Positions 23,697 through 35,400 of a stretch of DNA of 64,000 nt are shown here, piece by piece (positions within the stretch are counted from its first letter, which is position 1; the number at the start of each line of letters is the position of its first letter). Origin of the DNA: Adenanthera pavonina (taxonomy: Eukaryota > Streptophyta > Magnoliopsida > Fabales > Fabaceae); assembly GCA_026686845.1 (NCBI GenBank), contig JAIVEN010000012.1:10914501-10978500 (forward strand). The letters run 5' to 3'. The position numbers and the translations under genes were made by a program. Below the pieces are notes generated by a model. It made no database searches and was not told the origin of the DNA. It worked only from the letters and a program-made list of their open reading frames with translations.

Positions 23697-25626
23697 GTGG
23701 CACGACACACATTCAAAATCGCAATGTTCATTGGGTATTTGATCACACATTCCAAAAATCAAACCCTCAGACTCCATTTATTCACCTTTCGTCTATTTAT
23801 ACGTACGACAAATCAAATTTCGGTGTTGATAGCTAGCTTCTCAGTTTATCCTTGCAATCCTGCCGGTTGTTGTTCTGACAATGTGGTATGACTTGATTAT
23901 CTCGTATTCTCCTTTTTCATTGCATGGGTAGCAGTAATCTTTCTATTTCCAGTAGAATTTTTCAATTACCTGTTCGGGAAATATATTCATCCCACAGAAG
24001 GAACCCCTTCTGGAATTACAGGTTATTTTATTCTATTTCTTTCTTTTATTCTTTCCCGACGATGGTTTATGTTGTTTAAATTTGAACAAAAGAAAATTTA
24101 TATATATGATGCAGGAAGCGTTTTTCTATTACTCAGCGGTCCAATTCTCATAATTTCTTTCCTTGCCATGACACACCTAATTGTTTCTGGGGAGAAGAAG
24201 CGTCACGAGTATGTGATTTTTCAGAAGCTTCTTTTATTCATGCAATGGAAATAATTATTTATCACACTAGATTTAGGCCCACTGATGGATGACTCCAATA
24301 TCATTTCATTTGAACTACAATATTTTACCATCAATATGAAATCTTGCAGGAGAAAAATGTTAAGAAGAAGGATGCAATATAGGGCAAGGTTGGGAATATG
24401 TGCATTCCAGGTCAGAAGGTACGGATAATTGTTCACTTATGTTTTGTTTATTCCATCAACTGTGAGATCTTGCTTTATCTCCTATTATTAAACTGCATGT
24501 CCTAGAGGTATTAGTTTTTTCTAAGTAAAGATCCAATTTTTTTCTTTTTTACTCTTAAATCCGTGGAAGCCCTTTGCTCTAAAGACCTTTTAACTTTTCA
24601 TTCCTCTAAAATCAAGCTTTTGATTAGTTATTTTCAGTCTTCCCAACATTTTTTTAAAATTCTGTATATATAATGTATTATTTGGCCTAAGCAGTAGCGT
24701 TAATTAAGGAGAAAGCAGGATTTAAGTTTGTAATTAGAGTACAGTCACTTGCCTTGTCGAGTGGGATCCTAAAGACAAAGTCATATTTTTCTTGAGTGGA
24801 AAGGTGAGTTCTCTATCTTTAGGATTTTCAATTTTTAGATTTGGCTCTTTGTATTTTGTAATTGCAATATTCAAATTATGGTATTGGACAAGAGTGGGAG
24901 AGCAACAAATACAATAAAAACGTGACTTGGAGTTTATTACCATTTGCAATATCCCTGTATTTTAAGTACTGTGCTCATGGGAGAAAAACACGCTTTCCCT
25001 TGGAGTTTATTAATTACCATTTGAGTACATGGCTATTTGATTGGGAAAAGTACGATTGGCAAATATCACAAGTGATTTTAATTGGACCAAAAGAATATAT
25101 CCTTTGAAGTACTTAACATGGAATGCTAATTGTATTTTTATCCAAGATCTATGTTCTTACACAATTCAATTCTGCATCCCTGAATCAGCACTTTTCTATG
25201 CATATGCAAGCAGCATAGCTGGCTACAAAAATGAGGACTTCAAAAATGCTTTTTATAAACCTATCATTAATTAGTGTTGAACTGCTGAAAATTCTTTTCT
25301 TGATTTTCATTGCCTTCATTCATATTAAATATATTGATGGAATGGAAGAGACATTTGCCTTGCTATTTTCTGCAACAGTGTTGATTCTCATCCCATTTAG
25401 CTTACCTTATTGCCTTATAATAATTGGAAGAGACTTTGTGAGTTCTCGGCCATTGTACCTTTTTGTCATATCTCTATATATGATGTGATTTGTTTATTTG
25501 ATAGGTTAATATATACCTTTTTTTATAATTCTTTATTTAATTGCTCTATTTAATGAATGTATAAACAATCTTTTCTTTCTAGATAGCTTAGGAAAATATG
25601 CAGGGAAACTTTGTGATCAAGTATAA
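23697..25626 (+). pseudogene. Multi-exon gene for an unidentified multi-pass membrane protein
   Basis: Exon blocks with agreeing phases: one ending at 24021 (FSFFIAWVAVIFLFPVEFF then YLFGKYIHPTEGTP, donor phase 1), 24115-24208 (GSVFLLLSGPILIISFLAMT, ending EKKRHE, phase 2) and 24350-24418 (ERKMLRRRMQYRARLGICAF). Later blocks are 25231 to about 25443 (LLKILFLIFIAFIHIKYIDG, FALLFSATVLILIPFSLPY) and a short last exon 25583-25626 (acceptor TTTCTAG, ends CDQV, TAA). It shows four or more hydrophobic stretches and a basic loop KMLRRRMQYRAR, so an integral membrane protein is likely; I do not recognise the family. A TGA at 23889-23891 lies in frame before the first clear membrane segment, so either the start lies elsewhere or the gene is broken. 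The block 24420-25230 is not resolved. Confidence 0.6.
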
Positions 25627-26133
25627 TGGATAAGCCATCCTTTTTGTTGCTTGTGTATATTTTCTGTTTTGATATTCTCTTTATACCATCTCAAGGTTGA
25701 TCTCTAATTATGTTTATATGCCTAATTTGTTATTTGAATCTTTACGGGATTTGAATAATCTTGTGCTAGAATAGGTTTTAATGTTTCATTTTATTGTGCA
25801 TAATCATTTATATTTTGATTGATTAGTGGCTCTAAGAAACTTGGATGTCGATATAGAATTAGAATAAAGATATAAGGTAACTCAATTAAATTTTGTAATA
25901 TTGTAAACTGTTTGAATTTTCTATTGGATGGTTTTATCTTACTGAAATTTGTCTTATTTGCTATTTTTTATATGAGGGAAGAGTGGAAAAATCTAAGTTT
26001 AAAGAGCATGACTACAATAATTTTTAATGGTTTAGTTATTGAAGCTTGATATGAGAGTTTATTTCCACACGGAAGGGCTCTCTAGGTGTTATCTCTAATG
26101 ATTACATGCATGATATTGCAAGTTTTTCTGCAG

Positions 26134-26345
26134 TTTACCGTCATCAATTCAAAGGCAGAATTGGAGGGGATTTGCTTATATACAACGGACAGTGGGAACT
26201 GATAAACAACTGCACAAGATGGTTGGCCAAAGATTTTTTCCATATCTTTAATATTCCTTTTGCTTTGACATTTATTTTTTATCTCCTTGACTTTCTATTT
26301 GGATTGGGTGAAGCACAAAACGATATACTTTTTGGCCTGTGCTAA
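26134..26345 (+). other. Exon-like block, unknown
   Basis: After an acceptor TTCTGCAG the plus strand reads YRHQFKGRIGGDLLIYNGQW and onward (INNCTRWLAKDFF), then a hydrophobic stretch (IFNIPFALTFIFYLLDFLF) to TGA at 26343. It could be a further exon of the membrane-protein gene upstream, or unrelated. I do not recognise it. Confidence 0.35.
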
Positions 26346-26785
26346 TAATATAGTATCCATCCTTTGGTTCATTAGATTGTGGATCCTATAAAGCAACCTG
26401 AAAATTGACCAAGGTCCCTGATCTTAAAATTGTCAAATTTATTAGCCAAAAGATGCAAATTCGCATCTGTACCTTGCCAGAATTATAGTCAAGCAGCTTA
26501 AATGAAGCAATGGTCTTGATGGATTGAATAAAGTCGGTGAATGTCTAGAGTTGTGGAGATCTGACAAAAAGAGTAAGCAAATAAGATGAGTTACAGGGCA
26601 ACAAAAATCTGCAAAACACTAGCATTACCGAGATCATTTTGCAAATATTAGTTTTTTGGGTAAAGATCCATTTTTTACTCTTATTCTAACATTAGTGCTG
26701 GTGGTAGCTTTTTATTTTTTGCGGCATTTTACAGTTTTCCTATGCTTTAGCACGTGATGAATTATATGTCAGATTTTGAACAATA

Positions 26786-28441
26786 TGTTAGATAAGCTGG
26801 CTTCCCAAGAAGGGGTAAATTAGGAAGATTAAATTTTTTTGCAAAAGTCAACCGTGTAATAAAGACAAACAAAGCTGTAAAATAGAGTACAATATAATAG
26901 CAATGTAAGAGTAGTAAGGAGAAGGATCGATACAGATGCTTATCCTGGTTCAGTCTCTCTATCTTGACTTACGTCCAGTCCCCAAGCAACTACTTGAGAT
27001 TTTCAATTATCCAGCAAAAATTCAGTAGGTTTCTTGCAATTGCCTCAATACAGCTTTGATGCTCTGTTCTTAGAGCTTACATGTTCTCTTTCTATACTCC
27101 AGTCAAGTGCTTCCCAAACCCCTTGTAATATTTCCTCACAAGAAAATCTTTCTTCCAGATGAAGATGAGATTGATTACAATGAATGAATTCTCTAATTTA
27201 GAGTGTATATGAAAGTTTAAGTGTAGAAGATTGAAGTATGAAAGTAAAAGATTTTGAATTGAGAATTTGACAGAGTTTCAATATATACAATGTTAAAATC
27301 ATTACCCACAACTTCAAATGATGTTATATTTATAGATTTATGTATTAACTATACGTTAGAGATAAAATCTATCTGTTGGAGAAGTTACTCAACGGTTACT
27401 TTGAAAAATTATCCGTTCACCAATCACATTTAATGCTTCTAACATTCAAAGTTCAAACTTTGGTTGGCCAACAGACAAATTTCTCAAAGACCAAAAGCTA
27501 AAGACTTCAACGTTAAATTTCAAAGTTCGTCTATTGTAAAGCAAAGTTCGAATTTTCATCATTGAGAAATTTTTCTGTGTTGAGACATACGAATTTTCAA
27601 GTTTAAAAGTTCTTCTTAAAAGTGTGAACAGTAGTCCCAAATTGCTACAGTGCCTTTGAAGTTCAAATTTTGGTACCCAAAATTCGTCTGTCAGTGGGTA
27701 GCTCAATAAGGCACAATAGTTCATTTTTTTGAAATTCGAATTTTCAAGATTCAAAGTTCTTCTGTCAGAGAGAACTCTTATCAGACTTAGTTCAAAATTT
27801 GGATTTCTAAATACCAATATTCGTATGACAACAGATTGTCATAACAGACTTGCAAACTTTATTTCTAAAATTCGAATTGTCAATATCAAAGTTTATCTGT
27901 CAGTGGGCTATCTTGAAACTCTTTTTAAACTATGTTTTCAGATGAACTTTGACATATCCTTAGACAAATTTTTCATTTTTCATAAATTGTATTTTGTCAG
28001 AAATTCAAATTTTCAAAAGTTGAAGTTTGTCTGTCAGAGAAGGTTCTTCTCAGACTTGTTTCAAAGTTCAAATTTTTACAGTCAAAGTTCATCTGTCAGA
28101 GAAGGCTCTTTTCAGACTTGTTCATTTTCAATTCGAAATTCAAATTTGCAAAGTCAAAGTTCGAATTTTCAAAATAACAGATCAGTATTAACCTTTCAAA
28201 CTTCGTCTGTTGATAGGTGTTTTTCAAATATTCCATGAATTAACATAGAATCATAGTTTTAAAGCATCTTTTTGCCAATTCAAAGTCTTTTACTCAATTT
28301 AAATACTGTTAGAGATTCTACATCTATTTTTCTGTTGGATTTTCTTGAATTTCTTCACTTGAGATTTTTTGTGCACCATTGATATATTTTCTCCAAGCTC
28401 TTGAAGGTTGGTTTGGAATCATCAAAAGACTTGATTCAATA
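26786..28441 (-). repeat. 3' LTR of the copia element
   Basis: It starts TGTTAGATAAGCTGG on the plus strand and ends GATTCAATA, with C-to-T at the penultimate position relative to the other LTR. It is co-linear with 40288-41940. The interior holds repeated AAAGTTCGTCTGTCAGAG-type units and several GAATTTTC motifs. Confidence 0.93.
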
Positions 28442-28442
28442 T

Positions 28443-28457
28443 TCTCCCCCTTTTTGA
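28443..28457 (-). other. Polypurine tract
   Basis: On the minus strand, CAAAAAGGGGGAGAA lies immediately upstream of the 3' LTR. It primes plus-strand DNA synthesis in LTR retrotransposons and confirms the orientation. Confidence 0.85.
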
Positions 28458-28742
28458 TGATGACAAAATAACTTACAAACTGGTTTAGTACTTGGATTTG
28501 CTTTAACAAGCTCCCCCTCAACATATGCATTATAATTCAAAAGATATCATGTACAGTGGATCAAGTAAGGAGATTCATTAATTCATTTAAGGTTTTAACA
28601 CAAGGATAGTACATGGCAATCATAGAATTCAGAACTAAGAATTTTCATTTCATTCAAAAGCCACATTACAAGATATTATAAAGCAATAGAAAAACGACAT
28701 TACAAAATACTACAAGAAGAACCAAGCATCCATTAGTTCTAA

Positions 28743-30950
28743 TCAATTTTTCTTGGACTTGGACTTCTTGCTGTAAGTCTTGTCAGAAGACTTTCTAGTT
28801 TGCTCGGATATCTTCTCCCCCTTTTTGGCATCATCAGGAAGGTGTACAAAATCAGCAGGAGAAGGATTTGAGACACTGGAATAGCTTGAAGAGGCACAAA
28901 GATAAAAGATAGGTCTAGATTGAGCTTTGGCAAAGACTCATAAACTTCAGAACTTGTGTCCTAATTATCAGAGATATCAAGAAGTTCATGAATTTCTTGC
29001 CTTGTAATAGCCAATTGAGCCCTTTGTGCCTCTGAAAAACCATAAGCAGAAATAGGTGAAGGAGCAAGAGGACAAAACATTTCTTCAAGCCTTAATCTCT
29101 GAGCTTGTAAAGGAGCATTATGTGCAATGACTTCCAAATTAATATAGGGCACAATGCTCCTTTCTTTATTTAGGGCAGCTTGCATGAATAGTGAAGTGGA
29201 GATAGCTGCCACTAGTCTCTCAACTTGCTCAGATTCTTGAGATGAAAGAATTGAGTCCTGAGCATCTTCTGGAATGTGCTCATGAGAGTTGGTTCCTGAG
29301 AACCTTCTTCCTCCATGCCATAGTCCAAGGAAGGACCAGGACTTGCCTCATTGTTGGAGGCCTGTGGTATGCTCAATGTGCCAGCAGCCTCTTTATCATG
29401 TACTGCATCATTAGGAACAGGAGAGGCTAGCACAAAAGAACTTGGAGGTTCAAGAATTAGAGACATAACAGGCTTAGAGAATCCTGGCTATGGTGGAGCT
29501 GATGTTGCAAGAATGACACTCCGAATGTCTTCATATGCATCAGCAACCACTTTCATGTTCTTAGCCAACTGATGAATCTAATCTTACAAATGAGCAAATT
29601 TGGTATTTTGATGATCTCTGATGTTAAGTATGAGTGTAGACAGACTGTCATACAATTCAATGATCTTTGTTGGCTTGGCTCGAGAGAAGGGAGTGGATGG
29701 AATTTGAGCTTGAGCAAGCTGAGATGGAGATGAGACAGGCTGAGAAGGCTGAGGTGTGGGTCTTGGAGGAGCCTCAGAGGTACCTTCTTGCTACAAGGAG
29801 GCATCTTCATAAAAGAAGAGATCTTTAGATTTTCCAACCCCTTTCTAATCCATCTTCCATCTTTCTTCTCTATATCCATCCTTTGCAATTCTTCTTTCTT
29901 GAAGATCTCAATAGGCTTACCTTTCCCTTTCTCAAGATGTTGAATTCGAGCATACTGAAGGATTTGGAGATGATTGCTGCGTAAGGAAGTGTTGAGTCTT
30001 TCCTTTGATCTCTAGCCTTGATCATACGTTGGAGAATGATATGTCCCATGTTGATAAGCTTACCACGCATGATTGCTGCCATCACATGTGCTTCTGCCCT
30101 TGTGATCAGAGTGAAGCTACCTCCTTTGTTGAAGAAAATCCTAGACACTATGTAGTGTAGGATTCTCAATTGAGCACTGAGGTCAGTGGGCTTTAGCAAG
30201 CTTATGGGTGGTCTGTTCTCCTTTTTTTCTGAACAAGGTATTCAGGATTGTGCTCTCTTTGTAGTTCAAGAAAGGTCCACCTTCTTCATCTACAGTTTCT
30301 GCCTCATCCATATAGCCAGAAGTAGTAATGTGAATCTTCAAGCCATCTTGCCCTAGAATTTCTAAAACCTCATTAAAGGTTTCATCTGTTAGCTAGATGG
30401 TCCTTGATCTCAGATTAACTTCCCACTTCTTCTTCTTATTGTTGTATTTCAGAGAGGCATACCAACTCTTGACTACCTCATCATCATATCTCTCCAATAT
30501 TTCTAACAAACTTTTATATCTCATCATCCAAAGCCTGGCATCAAAGTTGTTAGATATTAAAAATTCCTCCATATTCACACAATAAGGCTTTATTATCTTC
30601 TTGCTCACAAATTTGGTTGTATATTCCTCCTGAATGTGAGCATTGCTCCATAATGGCAATGTGCTTAGCTCGTATTCTCTAGATTCAGTACTGGAGGAGG
30701 AAGAAGAAGCAATAGCAGTAGGAGTAGTAGTAGGAACTGTAGGCTCTATTTTCTTTGGAGAGGATGGTCTAGATTTCTTTAAATTAGCCTTTGGAGTAGT
30801 TTTCTGCCTTTTGGAGGGAGTTACTTTGCTGGATTCGCCTTTTCTTTTCTGTTTCTCACTCTCCTTGGAGGCATATTAGGATTTTACCCTTCTTTTTGGC
30901 TGAGACTCTCCCTTTCCAACCTCTGGATTTTTCACTCTTGCTATTTTCAT
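28743..30950 (-). pseudogene. Extra reading frame in env position of the copia element
   Basis: A region of about 2.2 kb on the minus strand, from ATG at 30950 to TGA at 28743-28745, reads as one protein interrupted by several stops and frame changes. The N-terminus is lysine/arginine and serine/threonine-rich. The central part (about 30660-29960) resembles the domain often labelled putative plant transposon protein, with segments like RILHYIVSRIFF and KLINMGHIILQRMI. The C-terminal half is rich in Pro, Ser and Gln, and it ends in a lysine/serine-rich tail. SIRE-type elements are known for an ORF of unknown function here, sometimes called env-like. I see no signal peptide, membrane anchor or fusion segment, so the position alone supports that label. 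No function is assigned. Confidence 0.6.
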
Positions 30951-31939
30951 GGAGGAATGATTCAGAAAGATGCTAAGAATGGGTTTATATGGTGCGAAAA
31001 GAAGTTTAATCGGTGGAAAATGAAGATTTATGGACAAAATTAATGGGGATTGAAGAGAGAATCTAAACAAACTCAAGAAAGAGACGAATAGGGTTACATC
31101 TGTTCAGAGGATGGCCGTTGGTTTTAACGCGTGTAACCACAGGATAGATGAATTTTGAGGGGTCAAAATTCTAACTCCGAGCAGTTACAAGTTAACCCAT
31201 TCAGCAAAGCTTACTAACAGATGAATTTTCACCTGGAAGTTCATTTGACAAAGGCTTGGTTCATGAAACAAGAGATGAACAGACGAACTTTGTTTCAACA
31301 AAGTTCGAACTTCAAAGAACCAGTCAGAAGCAATTATCAGTAAAATAATTAATAGATGAATTTCACTTATGAAAATTTGTCTTTCAAAGATACAACAATG
31401 TGTGCATGTTTCAATATACAAATTTTGAATCAGAAATTCGAATTTCAACATTTTGTAAAGAGTTTCCAATATGTGTATTTTGAGAAATGGAAATTTGTAC
31501 AATCATCATGATGGACAAAGATAACATTGGCACTTTATTTTTGAAAATTCAAATTTTCATAGGTCAACAAATGAATTTTGAAGGACATCGAGAATTGTTA
31601 CAATGTATAGCAAGCTGAAATTCATCTAATGGGCATCTAAATTTGAATTTTAAGCATGCTGACTTATTCAAAAACATAATTTATCAAGGAAATTCATCTA
31701 ATACACAATTAAAATGTGAATTTTAACTTTATAAACTTACAAAACAGATCTAGATGCTCAAATTTCTAGCTTTCTTTTTCATCTTTTCACTGTGTCATCC
31801 AGATTAGCTCCATTATATGGTTCTGATATCATTTGAACTTGTGAGGGGCACCTGCAACTTATATTAAACACACTTTGATACCAAAGTTAGGATTGATTCA
31901 ATGTCAGAAACTTTAATTAAGATAAATATTAGTATATAC
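30951..31939 (-). other. Non-coding spacer between RNase H and the extra frame, with LTR-like motifs
   Basis: The stretch 31190-31740 repeats short words typical of the LTR (ACAGATGAATTTT, AAAGTTCGAAC, AAATTCGAATTT). No supported coding sequence. It may hold a promoter or splice signal for the downstream frame. Confidence 0.5.
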
Positions 31940-33501
31940 TTACAATTCATTGGGATTTACCATACCCAATTCTCTTCTGATTTTACAATATTTATCTTCT
32001 GGAAGGGGCTTTGTTAGAATTTCAGCAATTTGATCCTCGGTAGGGATGTATTCTAACCTAATTTCTCCTTTCAGAATATAATCCCTTATAAAGTGATGCC
32101 TAACTTCAATATGTTTTATCCTAGAGTGCATGACAAGATTCTTTGTGATGTTAATAGCACTTTAGTTGTCACACTTTATTGGTATTTCTTTCATCTCAAC
32201 CTCAAGATCTTCAAGTTGCTGCTTCATCCATATAACTTGGGTACAACAGCTACCAGCTGCAACATATTCTGCTTCTGCAGTAGATAGAGCCACGCTATTT
32301 TGCTTCTTGCTGAACCATGACACCAGTGATCCTCCAATGAATTGACACGTTCCACCTGTGCTTTTTTTGTCAGTTTTGGATCCAGCAAAGTCAGCGTCAG
32401 TGTATCCAATGAGATCTTCACCATTATCCTTTGAGTACCCAAGACCCATCTGTGATGTTCCAATTAGATATCTCAAGATGCGTTTCACAGCAGTTGCATG
32501 AGTTTCTTTTGGACATGATTGGAACCTTGCACACATACAAACATTGAACATGATGTCAGGTCTGCTGGCAGTTAGGTATAGCAGAGATCCAATCATTCTT
32601 CTGTATTGAGCTATGTCAAAGGTTTTTCCTCCTTCATCCATGTCAAGCTTAGTTGCAGTAGCCATAGGAGTTCCTACTGGCTTGGTTTTTTCCAAGCCAA
32701 ATTTTTTCAGCAGCTCTTTCAAATACTTTGATTGGTTAAGGAAGATACCATCATCACATTGCTTAATTTGCAATCCAAGGAAGAAGTTAAACTCACCCAT
32801 CATTGACATTTCGAACTCACCTTGCATTAGTTTAGAGAAATTCTTGCAAAGAGATTCAGTAGTAGCACCAAAGATAATGTTATCAACATAAATTTGAACA
32901 ATAAGTAAATCTTTGTTTTCTTTCTTAGTGAACAAAGTAGTATCTACTTTTCCTCTATTGAATCCCTTTTCAGTTAGAAAGTTGCTCAATCTTTCATACC
33001 ATGCTCTAGGAGCTTGTTTTAAACCATAAAGAGCTTTCTTTAGTTTATAAACATGGTTTAGTTTTGTAGAATCCTCAAAGCCTGGAGGTTGATCTAAATA
33101 AACTTCTTCCATGATAATCCATTCAGAAAAGCACTTTTCACATCCATTTGATATAACATTATGTTTTTCATGCATGTATATGCTAACAAGATTCTGATTA
33201 CTTCTAATCTAGCAACTGGAGTGAAGGTTTCTTCAAAATTAATGTCAATCCTTTGATTATATCCTTTGGTAACCAGTCTTGTTTTATTTCTTATTATTGT
33301 TCCAGATTCATCAAGTTTATTTCTGAAGAGCCATTTAGTGCCAATGATAGGGTGAATTTTAGGTCTGGGCACTAAATCCCAAACTTGATTTTTTTCAAAC
33401 TGATTTAATTCATCTTGCATGGCTAAAATCCAATATTCATCAGTTAAGGCTTCTTCAGTATATTTAGGTTCAATTTGAGAAATGAAAGCACAGTTGATCA
33501 T
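31940..33501 (-). pseudogene. Copia reverse transcriptase and RNase H
   Basis: The RT starts with WDLVPRPKIHPIIGTKW and goes on to FTPVARLEVIRILLA and QMDVKSAFLNG (frame 33501-33094), then shifts frame to 33175-32162 with QPPGFED, YGLKQAPRAWYE and LIVQIYVDN. RNase H follows with YTDADFAGS and ALSTAEAEYVAA, then a stop at 32162-32164, with the rest in frame at 32131-31940 (IKHIEVRHHFIRD, EILTKPL). The catalytic YVDD box of Ty1-copia RT reads YVDN here, which would abolish polymerase activity. Gene order places it directly after integrase. Confidence 0.95.
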
Positions 33502-33509
33502 ATGATCTT

Positions 33510-34740
33510 TTAGCTATTTCTAGTTTTAATTTTCTCTTGAACATCCCCAATCACTTGATCAATAGGATGCTTCCTTTGATATCTCCAAGTTCTGGGAAGT
33601 TCTTGAGATATATCTTCATTATTCTCATCCTCAGAGTCTTTCTCCTGAATATCTTCCTCTATGTTAATAGATTCAGATATTTTTGGAGATTTAGTTTTAC
33701 CTTTTTTAGAAATATCTAAGTTCTTAAAATTTGAAATAAGATAATCTTCATCAGTAACATGCTTGGAAACTATTTCATTTTCAATAAACACGACATGCAC
33801 AGATTCCTCTACAGATTTAGTCTTCTTATTAACAATTCTATATGTTTTACCCCTACTAGAATAGCCCAAAAATATACCTTCATCAAATTTGGCTTCAAAC
33901 TTACCCAGATTCTCCTTTCCATTATTGTGGATGAAACATTTACAACTGAACACATGTAGATGTGAGAGGTTTGACTTCCTTCCTTTGTACAGCTCATAAA
34001 GAGTGTTCCCCATAATTGGTTTGATGCAGGCTCTGTTTATGATATAACTTGCTGTGTTTACTGCATCAGCCCAGAATACTTGAGAGAGCTCCTTTTCATT
34101 TAGCATTGCTCTTGCCATCTCTCCAATTGTTCTGTTCTTCGTTTCTACCACTCCATTCTGCTGAGGAGTTCTTGGAGCTAAAAAGTTGTGATCAATTATA
34201 TGTTCATCACAATACTCCAAAAAGCATGAATTTTCAAACTCTCCTTTATGGTCAGACCTGATAGACACAATAGAAATACCCTTCTCATTTTGCACTTTTT
34301 TAGCTAAGGTTACAAATGCATCAAAGGTTTCACTCTGAGGAAAGAAACAAAGTCCAGGTAAATCTAGAGTAATCATCCACAATCACAAGAACATATAAAT
34401 TTTCACCAATGCTTTTTACTCTAGATGGACCAATCAGATCCATATGCAATAGTTGTAGTGGTCTAGAAGTGGTGACTACATTTTTAGGTTTAAAAGATGA
34501 TTTGTTTGTTTTCCTTTAAGACATGCATCACACTCTTTATCTTTTTCAAAAGAGATGTTTGGTAATCCAATGACTAACTCATTCTTAACCAATTTTGACA
34601 GTTGGTTCATGTTCACATGTGCTAATCTTCTATGCCACAACCAACTATCATTATTCTGACTAATCAAACAAACAGAATCTAAGGAAGGAAGTTCATCAAG
34701 ATCAATAGTATAGCAGTTACCATCCTTGAGCATTACTTTG
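33510..34740 (-). pseudogene. Copia integrase, with GAG-pre-integrase zinc-binding segment
   Basis: The GAG-pre-integrase region at 34733-34476 shows the HHCC zinc-binding pattern (WLWHRRLAHVN ... CDACLKGKQ). The integrase core at 34382-33510 has the second acidic residue in RSDHKGEFEN and the glutamate in PQQNGVVETKNRT, followed by FWADAVNTASYIINR and the C-terminal VFSCKCFIHN and GIFLGYS motifs typical of Ty1-copia. A frame break separates the two parts near 34380-34475, where the first catalytic aspartate is expected. The end runs into stops at about 33507. Confidence 0.93.
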
Positions 34741-35400
34741 TGATCACTTTTTCAGATGATCAGGCAAAATTTTGAGTCAAACAGTATCCAGTTACCTTTG
34801 TCACATGTCTGACTCACACTAAGCAGATTGTGATTGAGACCAATTATAAATAGCACCTCTTCAATAGATGTTTCTGGATTCTTGTCCACAATACCAGTTC
34901 CAACTATTTTACCATATTGATCACCTCCAAAGGTTACCATTCCTCCCTTTTTATCTCTAAGGGTGATAAACTTCTCCTTGTCACCAATCATGTGACTTAA
35001 GTAGGCATTGTCCATATACCATTTGTTGCTCTTTCTTGCTTTAAGATAGATCTGCAAAATAAAGTTCAAATTTTCCTTTTAGGTACCCAAATTTGCTTAG
35101 GTCCTTTTCTGTTAATGCCATTTTCCCTAGATACAAGTGTATCTTTGGGAACCCATTTTACCTTCCTATCAAGTCCATTTTTCTTTAATGCACATGAACT
35201 AGAGATATATCCCTTCTTGTTACAGAAGTGACAGGTGGTGAAAGGGCTGCTAGATTGTGATACAGGAAGAAAATAATGCAAATAATATTTTTGTTTCACA
35301 TATTTTGGTTGATCATAGGACTCAATGTGACTTAAAGTATGATCTTTTTTTTTATGCCCATTATCATACACAAAATGCCTCAAATATAGATTTTGATTTT
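34740..35400 (-). pseudogene. Copia protease region with upstream CCHC-like knuckle
   Basis: The minus-strand frame at 35383-35066 contains a cysteine motif CHFCNKKGYISSSC, in which the usual histidine is tyrosine, followed by PKQIWVPK. The next frame, 35069-34752, begins the protease with WYMDNAYLSHMIGD. In copia elements this position is a DSG/DTG aspartic protease active site; here it reads DNA, so it is probably inactive. LNHNLLSVSQ, the usual end of the protease region, follows. Confidence 0.88.

Noticed and set aside
27446..28238. Open frames in the copia LTR (plus 27729-28238, minus 27446-27817)
   Set aside because: They arise from the repeated AAATTCGAATTTTC words, recur in the other LTR copies and have no protein-family features.
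28743..30950. A functional retroviral-type envelope gene
   Set aside because: It is only in the env position. No signal peptide, membrane anchor or fusion segment is visible, and the frame is broken in several places.
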